This document shows positions 51,086-62,232 of a stretch of DNA of 64,000 nucleotides, in pieces. How positions within the stretch are numbered: the first letter of the stretch is position 1; every line of letters starts with the position of its first letter. Made by a program: the position numbers and the translations under genes. Under the pieces are notes generated by a model. The model saw only the letters and a program-made list of their open reading frames with translations. It ran no database searches and was not told the DNA's origin. Source of the DNA: Phaseolus vulgaris (taxonomy: Eukaryota > Streptophyta > Magnoliopsida > Fabales > Fabaceae); contig NC_023751.2 in NCBI RefSeq assembly GCF_000499845.2, positions 35,701,309 through 35,765,308 on the forward strand, in the 5' to 3' direction.

Positions 51086-51670
51086 TTAATGTGTCTCTGC
51101 GAGGCACTGAAGAATGTTCACCTGCATTTGCAAACAGCTTACATAGCTTTGTAGCTCTGTCACCATTTCTTCACTACACATCTCTTCTCCCCCAGGTATC
51201 AACATTCTAAGGCTCTTCAACTGCTCATCTTCATCTTCTTCTCTCAAACCTCTTGTCATTTCAGGCATCATGCTCTTGTGTTTATTTCTAGGCTTCAAAC
51301 TAAGGTTTGAAGGGAAATGGTTCAATGGCACCGTTTCACCACTTTGACCACCACAAGTCCTTGATGAGCCTTCACCAACCTTGTAGTTTTCACCAAAGCT
51401 GCTTGTGTCACTATCTGCATTGACTCTATCCCTTTGAAGCTTCACACTCAGAGCATCACTCCATGCAAAACCCTGTGCTGAGTGCACCATTGCCATGTCC
51501 ACTTCATACTTAACATTCTGAATATCACAGTCCTCTGAAGAGCTTCTTTCCTTGATCTTCATCAATGCTGGCACCAAATAGTTCATGTAGCTCCTAGCAA
51601 ACGCTGCTTGTTCCACTTTGTTAGGTTCAAGTGAGTATACACGTCTGCGTTTAGCAGGTTGCCCCTCCAT
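51086..51670 (-). CDS. atypical helix-loop-helix protein, IBH1-like
   Basis: Single coding exon of 194 residues. The N-terminus KRRRVYSLEPNKVEQAAFAR, YMNYLVPALMKIKE resembles the conserved N-terminal block of IBH1-type proteins. The C-terminal HLH (about 151-190) has LKSLRMLIPGGEEMCSEEMV, then ELQSYVSCLQMQVNILQCL. There is no basic DNA-binding region before helix 1; an acidic REEDEDEQ stands there instead. Proteins of this kind act by dimerising with bHLH activators, often in brassinosteroid and growth control; that role is inferred. The ATG at 51670 is chosen because the codons before it in frame have no ATG. The exact member (IBH1, IBL1 or another) is not settled. Confidence 0.75.
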   Translation of the reverse strand: MEGQPAKRRRVYSLEPNKVEQAAFARSYMNYLVPALMKIKERSSSEDCDIQNVKYEVDMAMVHSAQGFAWSDALSVKLQRDRVNADSDTSSFGENYKVGEGSSRTCGGQSGETVPLNHFPSNLSLKPRNKHKSMMPEMTRGLREEDEDEQLKSLRMLIPGGEEMCSEEMVTELQSYVSCLQMQVNILQCLAETH

Positions 51671-54600
51671 GTGTAATCCAAACAAACCCCTTTTGTATCT
51701 AAAGAAAAATAAGTCTAACCAAGAAGCATAAAGGGATGAAGAAAGGAAGAAGAAGAAGAAGAAGAAGAAGAAGAAGAATTGTAGTGATAGTAGTGGGAAT
51801 AGAAGCTAAAAGGGTGCAAAATGTGCAAAGAAAAGTAATAGGGGTGTAATGAAAGTGGGGGAGAGGCAGAGGTAGTGGTTGTTTTTTGTCAGCAATGTTA
51901 AGGAAAAAGAAGGCAAAAACAAGCTTTTAGGGAATGGTGTGGTTGTGGTAGAGTTAGTGTTGAGGATTGTTCAAGTTATAGGGGTTTTGATGAGGCAGTG
52001 AAGTTCACTAGCAAATAAATTTTGAATTTTCCTTGACATGAGGAGGCCCCATGTAACTAAATAATTGGAGTGATAAGGAAATTGGTTTGTAATAATTACC
52101 AGCAGAAGCAGGTATGGACGCAAGCACACGCACAAAAAGAAGACCACAGGCCTATAAAACACAAGTTTCTGTAGGAAACTCATTATAGGGACTCTCTGCA
52201 CAACCACATACCAATAAATGGTAAAAAATGTGTTCCTTCTCTCTAAATCAAATCTTCATTTAAATTTGGCTAAGAGTGGTTAATAACTTATCCAACACAT
52301 GAATCTCTCTTTAACAGACAATTCCAAAGCAGAAACATGGAAAAGAGTAACTCTGATGCCACAGTCCACACAGATTTTACATTTTTACACACATGTGAAA
52401 ATAAAATAGGTAAACAGTTGTTACCAAGAGAATGGATAATTGAAAAGAGTGTGCATAGGAAGGTACAACACAAAGATATGAGTGTGTAATGTGTGTGTAT
52501 GTATGAATGTGTGTGTGTGCACAATAGTGAGAGTGGTCAATTTTGAAGGGCACATGGCCTCACATGCTTGTTGCTTTTCACAACTACCCACATAAGGGAT
52601 TCTCTCCCATGTGCCACTAGAAAACAAAAACACTAAAACCCCACTATAAATGCACCTCACATGACTCCAACCCCTTTAAGTGGTACTCTTTCTCTTTGCA
52701 CTTCCAGGGTCTCCCCTACTTACAAGTTTTCCCCCTCTCATTTCAAATCAACCAGCTCATCCTACTCCTTTCCACCCCCTCTCTTTATACCCTTTCTCTT
52801 TAAATTAATTACCCTCTTCAAAAAAAATTCTTAGTTTTCCATTGGGTATATATCACTTTAAAATATTTCATCATTCCACACTTTTGGGGTGAGCACAGAA
52901 ACATGAAGAAAGACAGAATAGAAAAAAAAGGGAAAGTGATGAATATGACAAGTGACGTGATAAAAACACAGAATTAAAGCAATGCAAGAAAGTACAGAAT
53001 TTTATATTTACACTAACAATCTATCAGAAGTTATGATAGATTATATAAAAATAGTAAATTGATCATGCATGTAAGAATTGTAATGGGGATGACACTATAA
53101 AATCATGCCATTTTACACGTGTGTAGAGTATTTCTATACAAAAAAATAGTTTGGAAAAGTCATAATTGCTATGGATATAATGTGCTAATTGATATCAATT
53201 GTCATTGAATTTGACTTTTAAGCTGAATGATGTACTTTCTAAAAGGGAGATATTTTACATTTTTTATTTTAAAAATAAGCATATATGACTTTATATAATT
53301 AAAGAAACACACACATATATATATATATACCCTTTTATAAATTATGAAAAATTTTATTTGATTAACTGTAGAGGATCCATATATATATACATTGTTCATT
53401 ACAGAGAAGTGAAACCATGAAAGTTTAATCCCAATACAAGGTAAAACCAGTAACAAATTTGGTATGTTCTGATAAGGTGGATAGTTATGGTCCCATAAAT
53501 TGCTCATATTAAGAAAAGCTAGGATTTGAGGACAAACAAATCCAAATTGCAATGGCCCTACTCTAGTTGGATGATTAGAGAACAAGGATGATAAACCTAG
53601 CTTTGTGCAAGCAAAGTCAAAAACTTGTCTTCATTGAGAAAAAAGTGAAAAGAAAAAAGTAGTTACATAACTTAATCAAATTTGACCTTCATGCTTTGTA
53701 ATATAGTCCTTCATCCTAGGAGAGCCCCACCTGATTTATTATTATTTACTTCAAAATAATAATAAAACAAAAACAGAAATTAATAAAAAATATCATTCAA
53801 CCAAAAAAAGAAGAAGTTTGTGTAGAAAGTTAGCTTAGAGTCCTTTGCTTTCAGAGGATCCTGATGAACATTGTAGTTTCCAAGTCTGAGGCAAAACTAA
53901 ATGCCAACCACCTTTGGACATTTGTGGGACAACTTTGCATGTGCACAAGACTCTCAAAATTCAGATTATTATCATAAAGTACACTTCTTATTCTCACAGT
54001 TAATAGTTATTAATAGAGAAATTATTCTACCTGATACAGAAAAAAACCCTTGGAATTGTGCATGAATTTCACATTGTTAAGTGTAGTATTTTGCATCTCA
54101 CACATAGGGGTGACATAATCTACAGTGTATTTTGTTGGGTAGGGTCAATTATTATGTCAAAGTTCAAAAACAACACTTAAATTAGCTTTTGAAGGAAACA
54201 AAAATGGGTATCAGCATTAAGGTTGGAAGAGTTCTGTGGAGAAATGAAGAGACCACACAAATGCATGATGGTGCATTGTGATGAAAAATATATACATTAT
54301 CTGTAAAAGAAAAGAAAAAAAGAACACACAAAAATTGACATCCATTTCCCTCCCATTAATACAAAGAGATCTATTAAATAATGTTTAACAAATTTAATTA
54401 GAATATACTCTGAAATGAATTCTAAGTCTAAGTAAAAACCAGTTTTGTAAGATGAATTTTCTACCTTTCTATATATTAAGAACTTGGTAAATGTATTGAT
54501 AAATGAGACAAAACTTATTTCTTTCAACCACATAAGTTGACTGCATCTAAGACCTGAATCCAAATCATTAGAAAGAACTTGAATCTGATAGTATCAAAAA

Positions 54601-55049
54601 TAATACTTATAAAATGAGAGTAATCCTTACTTTATTAACCAGCTTTTATTGAATTAGACAAAAACTCAAACCAAAGATAACATAACTTATCTTAAATACA
54701 TTATTGGATCATTAATCTGTCATGTTATGAACTATTAAATCTCAGTAGTGTTTGATATGAAAGAATGTATTGATAAAATCTAATAATAATTAATTCGTCA
54801 GGGCCTACTTGAGAGTTACATAAATAAGAACAATCTTGACCTGAGCTAACTTCACTAGGATGATTAGAATCAAACCCTAATTCGTATAAAAACCTGTTCT
54901 ATCAAAGAATCACACCCCATACAAACCATATATAGTTCACACACTTCAGCAGCAACTAGTCTTAACCCAACAACCATTTAACCTGTGAATTAAACTTTAG
55001 AAGCTAACAAGTAGCAGTAATAAGTAAAGGGAAAAGTATATATAAAGAT
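51671..55049. other. HLH promoter side and intergenic region
   Basis: The first few hundred bases include a purine-rich leader with a GAA run (51747-51778). A GT-rich stretch lies at 52480-52520. Near 52640-52800 a CTATAAATGC string and a long pyrimidine-rich tract look promoter-like reading rightwards, but no ORF follows. Nothing else recognised to 55049. Confidence 0.35.
51747..51778. repeat. (GAA)n / (AAG)n microsatellite
   Basis: About ten AAG triplets just upstream of the HLH start codon; on the coding strand it is a CTT-rich leader. Confidence 0.85.
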
Positions 55050-55420
55050 TACAATTAAGAAGTGGACTTTAATCTTATAAAACCGGCTAATGAGGTGAGA
55101 TTTGCAACCACCAGTATATTACGAAATACTCTAATCACTTGTCGATTAAGGATCTTCAACACACTTCTCACTCTGAGAGTGATACAATACATTATGGGTG
55201 ATCCGATAACGGTCCGATAGCGGGTGGTCTGACCCTAAACCGGCTAATGAGGTGAGATTTGCAACCACCAGTATATTACGAAATACTCTAATCACTTGTT
55301 GATTTAGGATCTTCAACACACTTATCACTCCGAGAGTGATACAATACATTATGGGTGATTCGATAACGATCCGATAGCGGGTGGTCTGATAAGTCCAACA
55401 AACACTCATATAATCTAATT
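55050..55420 (-). mobile_element. tandemly duplicated TRIM-type element
   Basis: A 157-bp unit beginning AAACCGGCTAATGAGGTGAG at 55080 repeats at 55237 with about six differences by eye. Reverse-complemented, each unit has the TRIM internal part (CCACCCGCTATCGGACCGTT) followed by the LTR-like part (CCGGTTTTATAAGATTA). The outer right side continues with GTTTGTTGGACTTATCAGAC, again as in the peroxidase-intron copy. The first LTR and primer site are missing. Confidence 0.6.
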
Positions 55421-56110
55421 AACCAGCAATTAAGAAGTGAATATGGAGGGCATGGTAGGATAAGAAGATGTTTGTGTGAAGGATTAAGAAGAGATTGTTG
55501 GATTTAGAGGGACAGGAGTGGGGACAATAGTCACGTAGTTGGTTTTTGTACTTTAGCCTAATTTGGGATTATAGATGAACAGTGAGATCACGTGCAAAGT
55601 TGTGAAGGTTGACATGTTTGGTGGGAACAGTTGTAGGAAATTGTAGGTGAACTCAAAGTGAGGAAGCCCCTATAATAGGGTTCTGATTCCATAGGCAGAG
55701 AATGCTCCACGGCATCCAATTCTGGATCACAAAGAAAGCTGTCTGGTACGGACAACACCTCTTTTTGTGGGTGGAAGAGAAGAGAAGATAAGAGAGAGTG
55801 ATTGAGAACGACAACGCCACACTTTGTCACTACTGTGATTTCATGTCAGAGGCCACAAATCAAATGCTAACCCTTCTTTTTCTACTGCTATTCACTTCTC
55901 ATATCACACACTTGCCTCCTTTCACTTCCACATCTGCACCACACCACCTTCATCATCTCAAACTTCACACTCTCATGCCTCCATTCACAGTCTCCAAGAC
56001 AAAACTTCAACTCAGTAACATCTGTTGTTTCTTAGTGCTGGTTTTTTCAATTCAAATAAAAGTTTCATCTCACTAATCTATATATTCAAATTAATTAGTT
56101 GCTTAATTTG
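55421..56110. other. intergenic region with weak open frames
   Basis: Balanced composition at 55500-56050. A minus-strand frame (55830-55588) and a plus-strand frame with a hydrophobic stretch (55798-56076) overlap; neither has a family resemblance. Confidence 0.35.
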
Positions 56111-56111
56111 A

Positions 56112-56440
56112 GGAGTATAAGAAAATTATTAAATAAAAATTAATTTTAGATAACAAAATAATTAATTATTATATTAACTAAATAAAATCATTTTATAAAC
56201 AAAATTACTTAAAGTAGTTTTTATTATTAACAAAAAATTAAAAAATAGTTTTTATATTTATATCTTTATATTAGTTACTAAAGTTTTAACGGTTAATTAT
56301 TTATGTTTTAAGTTAGTCTCTATTAATTTTTTAGAGATTAATTTAAAATTTAAAATATTAATAACTAAAATTTTGATAATTAATTTAAATACCAATTTAA
56401 AAATTATTTTATAATATTTTATTAATAATAAAAATCATAT
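56112..56440. mobile_element. CACTA-ended foldback MITE, truncated
   Basis: TATAAGAAAATTATTAAATA at the left, then family blocks; the right arm stops at TTTATTAATAATAAAAATCA without a terminus. Confidence 0.55.
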
Positions 56441-57109
56441 CTTTCTACACTTAAATTGTGCAATACAAAATTAGCTAATCTAGTTGAATCAATTTTCATG
56501 CTTTTTTTGGACGTGTAGATGTTTACACGTATTTATGTTTTAAACAAAATATGTTATCAGTGAAAATAAAATAGTGTCATAAAATATTAAATAGTTTGTG
56601 GAGTATATGCAATTTTATAAATAATATATAGATAGAAATCCATAATCCCAAAAAAAAAAAGTGAAGATTGAATAGATAAATGACAAAGGAGATTCAATTA
56701 AAATAATGGATTGAATATCACACAAACATTCTACGTCACAATCTGAACTGAATAAAATGAACTAATCATAGAGATGGAGAAAACTTATTATCACAAAAGA
56801 TTGCATAAAGAATAAGAGAGTAATGATTTTTAAGAATTTGAATTTTAAAGTGCTAAAAGTATTAGTATATCAACAAAGAATATGCCTAACAATTCAAAAC
56901 ATCCTTTTTCACAACGAGACAAAGTTTTAAGACAAAATTATTCATATGGTTACTCATTAAATACAAATAGAGGCTAAAATGTGGTTTTCAATAAATTTTA
57001 ATTAATAATAAAAAATTTGTTTAAAAAATAAATTATAATTAATAATAAAAAATGTGTTTAAAAAAGTAAATTTAGATAGTACTTATTTTCTTAATAATTA
57101 AATTGTTTT
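56441..57109. other. AT-rich intergenic region
   Basis: No gene or clear repeat ends. Confidence 0.4.
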
Positions 57110-57114
57110 CGAGG

Positions 57115-57467
57115 TTTTGGACCATTAAAATAATTATTTACTATATTAATTAAATTATATATTATTTTATAAATTAAAAAAAACATTATTATTTAAAAAA
57201 ATTATTATTAATAAAAATTTATAAGTTATTAATACTGTGACAAATTTAGAATTTATAGTAGTTAGTAAACTTGATAATGATAAATACTAATTTAAAAATT
57301 AATTTATAATTTTTTATTAATAATATAAACTAATTTATATTTTTTTATTAATAATGGAAATTATTTTATCAATTTAGTTTATAAAATACTATTTAACTTA
57401 GTTAATATAGTAACTGGTTATTTTTTATTTTAAAATTAATTTTTATTTAATAATTTTCTTGTATTAC
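57115..57467. mobile_element. CACTA-ended foldback MITE, decayed
   Basis: Family blocks with the right end AATAATTTTCTTGTATTA; left end lost. Confidence 0.5.
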
Positions 57468-57834
57468 CTTTTATTATAAAACCAAAATGTTTAAATTTAA
57501 AAAAAAATTAATAACTTCCTAATTTTTTTAAAAAAATATTTTTAAATTCAATTTTCAAAATATTAAAATCCGTTTTTTCAAATATATTTAAATATAATTT
57601 ACAAAACTAAAATAAAACTAAATTTAAAAAAAAATCACGTGTTCTTAAATAAAAATTCTTGAAAAAGCATATAAAACAAAAATAATTTTGGAACATCATA
57701 TTAGTGTTTCATGCAACAACAAAAAAAATGTATCTCTGAGACCACAATAGAAGGAGGGCTAACTCTTCATCCAAGTGACCTCATAGCTATATTGTTTTAA
57801 TCATAAATTATGTGCAAAACAACTTTTTTTAAGT

Positions 57835-58110
57835 CTGTTAGATTCTATAATCTAAAACCATAATACAGAATCTAAAATATAGATTTGGATTACATGATTT
57901 AAAATATAATTTTATATTACAAAATTTAAAATTATAATAATATGATTTTGAGTTATGTGATTTAAAATATAGTTTAAATTGTATAGTAAGAAATGTTATT
58001 TTAGATTATATAGTTTATAACTATGTTTTAAATTATATAATATAAAATTTTATAATTCATAATTATATTTTAAATTATAATTTATATTATATAAGTTCAA
58101 AATGTAGTTT
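57835..58110. repeat. degenerate AT-rich palindromic cassettes
   Basis: At least eight short units of the type ATTATATAATTTAAAATATAGTTT repeat with variation in spacing and sequence. Similar in layout to the clusters at 39.5 and 58.9 kb but more AT-rich. Confidence 0.45.
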
Positions 58111-58735
58111 AAAATTGACAATAACATGTTTATACTAGTTAACTTTTTTTCATATATTATAGAATGAGAGAATAAAGTATGGGAGTGGTAGAAGAATTAG
58201 TTGAAAGGAAGTTATGTTTGCAAGCAGGCTATACTTTGTTGTCTAAGCAATTTCTCTTTGTTGCTTTGTTTGAACTTTTTGCTGCTTTAACAACCTTATG
58301 CATGGTTGACAATTTTTTTTTCACCCTTATAGTTTTCATCTCTAACTCATGCCGATGGTTAAAATGCTAAATTCTTAACCTTCAAATGGGTAGTGAGACA
58401 AGATATATTAGCTTTCTAGCTCGCACAATAATGAAAATAGTGTTTTTTTTACTTCTTAAATATCTTCTTACACCCCATTAATTCAAGAAATTGAATTTCA
58501 AAAGTCAAAATAATTGATCTAGATTTTGAAAGGTAAAGTAGCTGTTTTGAAAAAGTTATTATAGAAAAAAAAAAATTCTCTTATAAATTTTTATTTTTGG
58601 AATTGACTTTCGTGTTATGAAAATTAAGTTCCGAAATTGATGAGGTACAAGAAGAAGTTTGATGAGGTGCAGGGAGAAACACCTTAATAAAAAATATAAA
58701 ATTGTCTCCTCTAACTTTAATAAAATTTTAATTTT
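58111..58735. other. intergenic region
   Basis: No supported gene. GAGGTGCAGGGAGAA at about 58660 matches the edge of the repeat near 40330. Confidence 0.35.
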
Positions 58736-58862
58736 CTTATATAGACTGACCCATAAGTCCGCGGGTCTTCACTTAGGCGGGGCGGGTCAATAGATTCAAC
58801 CCACATTAATTAAGCGAGACGGGCTAATATAGGGCGAAGCAGTTCACATTGCCATTCCTACC
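58736..58862. mobile_element. fragment related to the GGGTGG-ended element
   Basis: GC-rich strings such as GACCCATAAGTCCGCGGGTC, GGCGGGGCGGGTCAA and a GCCATTCCTACCC end recall the right part of the 8631-9070 element. Only a decayed piece remains. Confidence 0.35.
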
Positions 58863-58904
58863 CTTGCTGTCCTCCTTATCATTGTTGTCCCCTGAGAAAA
58901 TATT

Positions 58905-59270
58905 TTGAATTGTGTCATTTGAAAAACACTCTAGGATTGCACAAATTGAAAGCTCTTTTATGAAAAAGTAATTTTCGGGTTGTACAATTTAAAAGTCACA
59001 AAGAAGCTTATGGATTGCACAATCCAATAGTAAAAAATAACTTTCGGATTATACAATTAAAAAAGTATTCTTTTCATGAAATAAAAATGGCTTTCGAATT
59101 GAACAATATAAAAAGAAAATGACTTATAAATTACACAATATGAAAGTAAAAGAAACTTTTGGAAAAACTTCTAAACTACACAATTCGAAAATAAAAAAAG
59201 TTTTTATATTATACAATTCAAAAGTAAAAAAAAAAATTTAATATTACACAATTTGAATTTTTTTTTCATA
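58905..59270. repeat. palindromic cassette array (core near GGATTGCACAATCC)
   Basis: About ten cassettes such as GGATTGCACAATCCAATAGT, GGGTTGTACAATTTAAAAGT and GGATTATACAATTAAAAAAG, spaced about 30-45 bp. Same design as the 39.5-kb cluster. Non-coding. Confidence 0.6.
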
Positions 59271-59782
59271 AACCATAAGAATATAATAGAGATTTTTCAC
59301 ATTTACGCAGTGTTTGTTCCGGGTGCCAGCAATGAGGAGGGAGGGGCGAGCGGGTATGATTTACGTTTGGATCGGTTTATTTGAAGGCGCGAACGAAGAT
59401 GGGTGAGCGGAGGGGGCAGTTTTTCTCCTCCTCACAAAAGTGAGGAGATTTGAGACGATTACAGCTGGCAAACACCATTGACATAGCATTTTACTTTTCT
59501 ATCCTTTGTGCACATGTGAATGAATTTACTGTGGTGTAGTTCTGAGACAATGAGTTTTCTTTTCACTAGACTCTCCAGTGCTACTTGCAGAAGAATCTTG
59601 ACCAAAACAAAACGGTAGACCCGTGAATCTGAAACTTAAAGGTGTGTTTGCTATAAATGAGATGAGGGATGAGGTTTGATTGTTGTGATGTGCCCAGAAC
59701 AAGAACAAGAAAACAAAAGAGAATTGGTTTAAGGAAGGTAAAACTCACTTTTGGCGCACTGGTTTCTCTCCATCCTTTTCCG

Positions 59783-60016
59783 AAATCGATTTCCGTATCA
59801 CTGTAAAAGCTGTAGAATCGATTTTCTTATCTCTTACATGCTATAGAATCGATTTTCCAATGTTTGTGTATGCTATAGAATCGATTTTCCATATTGTTGG
59901 ATGGTGCAAAATCGATTTTAAATTTTTTCAAAAGATGCAGAATAGATTCTCTATATAGATGTGATTTGGGAGAATCGATTTTGTGGTTTTTGAAGGTAGA
60001 AGGAGAATCGATTCTC
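59783..60016 (+). repeat. array of eight AATCGATT palindromic sites
   Basis: Copies at about 59784, 59815, 59847, 59878, 59910, 59940 (AATAGATT variant), 59972 and 60006, mostly within AGAATCGATTTTCC. Spacing of the first six is close to 31-32 bp, about three helical turns. Confidence 0.8.
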
Positions 60017-60167
60017 CCTTGTGTGAGAAAAATGTTGGATTCTTTTATGTATTTTTTTTATTTTTCCACATTCTCTTCATCACATTGCTTCTTCTTCTTC
60101 TTTCCAGTGCATCTTCTTTCCAGTACATCTTCTTTGCAGTGCTTCTTCTTGTGCTTTTCACCTTCAA

Positions 60168-60406
60168 GTAAGTTTTTTTATTTATTTTTTTCTAAATATA
60201 TTTACAGTTTAGTTAATGATGTGCTGTTACTTTTTTAATTTTTAAAAATATATTCACATTTATTTTGTATATATTTACTGTTATTATTTTTAATAAATAT
60301 ATTTATATTTTGTTATGTGTTTATTGTTTAGTTTATTTTGTCGTTTACAGTTTTTGTTTGCAGATTTTTATGAATGTATGTTTTTTTATTTTTCTGAATG
60401 TTGCAG
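60168..60406 (+). other. probable intron in the leader of the Myb-associated ORF
   Basis: Donor TTCAA|GTAAGT at 60168 and acceptor TGTTGCAG at 60406, with a T-rich interior. Just before the donor, an ATCTTCTTTCCAGTG-like motif is repeated three times (about 60105-60150). Confidence 0.5.
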
Positions 60407-60912
60407 ACCACGAACTTCCATGCTCACTTGTAGCGCATGTTCAATCAACAAACAGTCCAAGTAATACTCCATCTGTGCCCTCTCAACCATCCGGTGGGAC
60501 ATCGTCATCTAGGGGATCAAAGAGAAAAGGCCCCATGGTGGATGTAATTGAGAATCAGTTCAATATGTTGAATACGAACCTGCAAAATTGTGTCGCTTCC
60601 ATGAACCGTGGTAACGATGCCGTTGATGAGGTATTAGCCATTGCTCGTGTACAAGCCACCTCATCACAAGAAATCGCTGTGGAAATCAAACGACGGAATG
60701 ACTATTATGGTGAACACGTACAAAATGATCGTCGTAAGAGTTCATATTAATACTCGCCTTCAGATATTTGGTCCATGCTAATTGATCTAAATATTCAAGA
60801 TGAAGCAGTCATGGACCAATGCTATGACTTTCTCTGTGAAAATCCAGCTATTGCAATGCGAGTATTTGGTATGTCGAAGAGCGAAGAATGGCAAAATTGT
60901 TTAACATCATGA
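60407..60912 (+). pseudogene. C-terminal half of a Myb/SANT-like transposon-associated protein
   Basis: From the acceptor at 60407 the frame encodes a Ser/Pro-rich linker with GSKRKGPMVDVIENQFNMLN, a helical middle, then a stop TAA at 60748. The same frame continues after the stop with SDIWSMLIDLNIQDEAVMDQ, CYDFLCENPAIAMRVFGM to TGA at 60910. That ending is what I know from 'L10-interacting MYB domain-containing' type proteins linked to Harbinger-like elements. The N-terminal DNA-binding domain is absent upstream. So this is a truncated copy with one premature stop. Confidence 0.7.
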
Positions 60913-61128
60913 CTCGGCGTCAATAAATTATGTTTAATTATATTTTTATGTTCTTCAATTTGTAATTTAATCAATCTACTTTTAATTTAAGACAAACATT
61001 GTACTTCTTATATTATTATTGTTGAACTGTTTTTCATTTGAAATTTATGTGTGAGGATATTTTCTAATATACTATTATTTTGTCATTGTTTCGTAACATT
61101 TTCATCATAGGTTTGAATTTCTGTATCG

Positions 61129-62232
61129 ATGGCATCTTCATCTACGAAGAGGCAAAAAATGTCCAAGGGTAAGGGTAAAAGCAGAAGAAATGATGATGAA
61201 GTTCCTATGATCCCATTACAAAGGAGGGAGGGTGTTTTAGATTATTCCCGGTATTTCCAAACGAAACGTCAGATGGTTGCATTTGAGGAAAATTTTCATG
61301 GAAGACCAGTCATACCTCCAAAAGTCTTAGATTTCCCATTTTTTGCCACATCTGGTTTTCAGTTTCAAGAATATTTGAACTTCCAAGGATTGCAAAATTT
61401 TCTTAGTATAAGACTACCATATTATGAGGATATGGTTAGGGTTTTTTATTCAAATCTCCATCTAACGACACAGGGTTATCTTGCTACTCAGATTGACACT
61501 CACAAGATTATAATTAGACATAGGGATTGGATGAACGTGGCGAATCTGAAATATGATGGTCTCTTGTTAACCCCTGGTACCATCCCTGAGGACATACATT
61601 TTGATCGTCAACAAGCCCTATTAACCATGACAAGAGAAGAGGTGCACAGCCAAAATATAAGAAACGTAGGTAGTTTAACTATGAATGATAGACTACTTCA
61701 TTACACATGGGTGCACATGTTGTGTCCTCGGGGGAGCAACTTCTCGCAGTTGGTTCATGAAGATGTTTTCATGTTATGGTGCCTAAAAAGTAATGTGATG
61801 ATTAATTGGCCTCATTATATCATGCAACATATGATAAAATGTCGTGACAATGATATGCCTCTTTCATATGGTTGTTTAATCACACATCTCATGTTGCTAT
61901 ATGGCATGAACTTGATGGGAGAGTCATCAATCACGTTAGGGTGGAATAATTTCTTCGGGAAAAAAACCATGAAGAAAATGAATATCTTTGAGGTCAATGG
62001 TGTGTGGCAACTTGGAAGACCTGACAATGAACATGAACAAGAACACAAAGACATTCCACTACCTCATGTTGCAAGCGGTCATCCTCAACCCGAGATCCCC
62101 CATGATTCGGCAATGTTAACACAAATTTGGGGGGGAATTCAAAATATGTAGAAAAATATCAACACTATCCACACACGTTTGGACCGAATCGAAGATACAC
62201 TTCACGAGCTTAAACTCAATAAAGAACATTAA
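61129..62232 (+). pseudogene. putative plant transposon protein (Transposase_32-like), with in-frame TAG
   Basis: A 340-residue frame opens with a basic, nuclear-signal-like KRQKMSKGKGKSRR. The body YFQTKRQMVAFEENFHGRPV, LPYYEDMVRVFYSNLHL and RLLHYTWVHMLCPRGSNFSQ fits the family annotated in legumes as putative plant transposon protein; its biochemical role is not known. Stop TAG is at 62149-62151. The same frame continues for 26 codons with a heptad-like NINTIHTRLDRIEDTLHELK to TAA at 62230, so the TAG is probably a recent nonsense change or a read-through point. Start is the first ATG, 18 bases after an acceptor-like CATCATAG. Confidence 0.7.

Noticed and set aside
51671..51685. Five-codon N-terminal extension of the HLH protein
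   Set aside because: The extended frame begins with TTG; the first real ATG is at 51670.
52288..52660. Minus-strand frames with repeated THTHS residues
   Set aside because: They translate the GT/CA repeat at 52480-52520.
55588..56076. Overlapping frames, one with a hydrophobic segment like a signal peptide
   Set aside because: No known secreted-peptide motif, no start context or splice signals.
58179..58370. 63-codon plus-strand frame
   Set aside because: No family resemblance and no supporting signals in repeat-rich DNA.
59783..60016. Regular repeats considered as a CRISPR-like array
   Set aside because: Units are short palindromes in a eukaryotic transposon context; there are no cas genes and spacers are not unique in the CRISPR sense.
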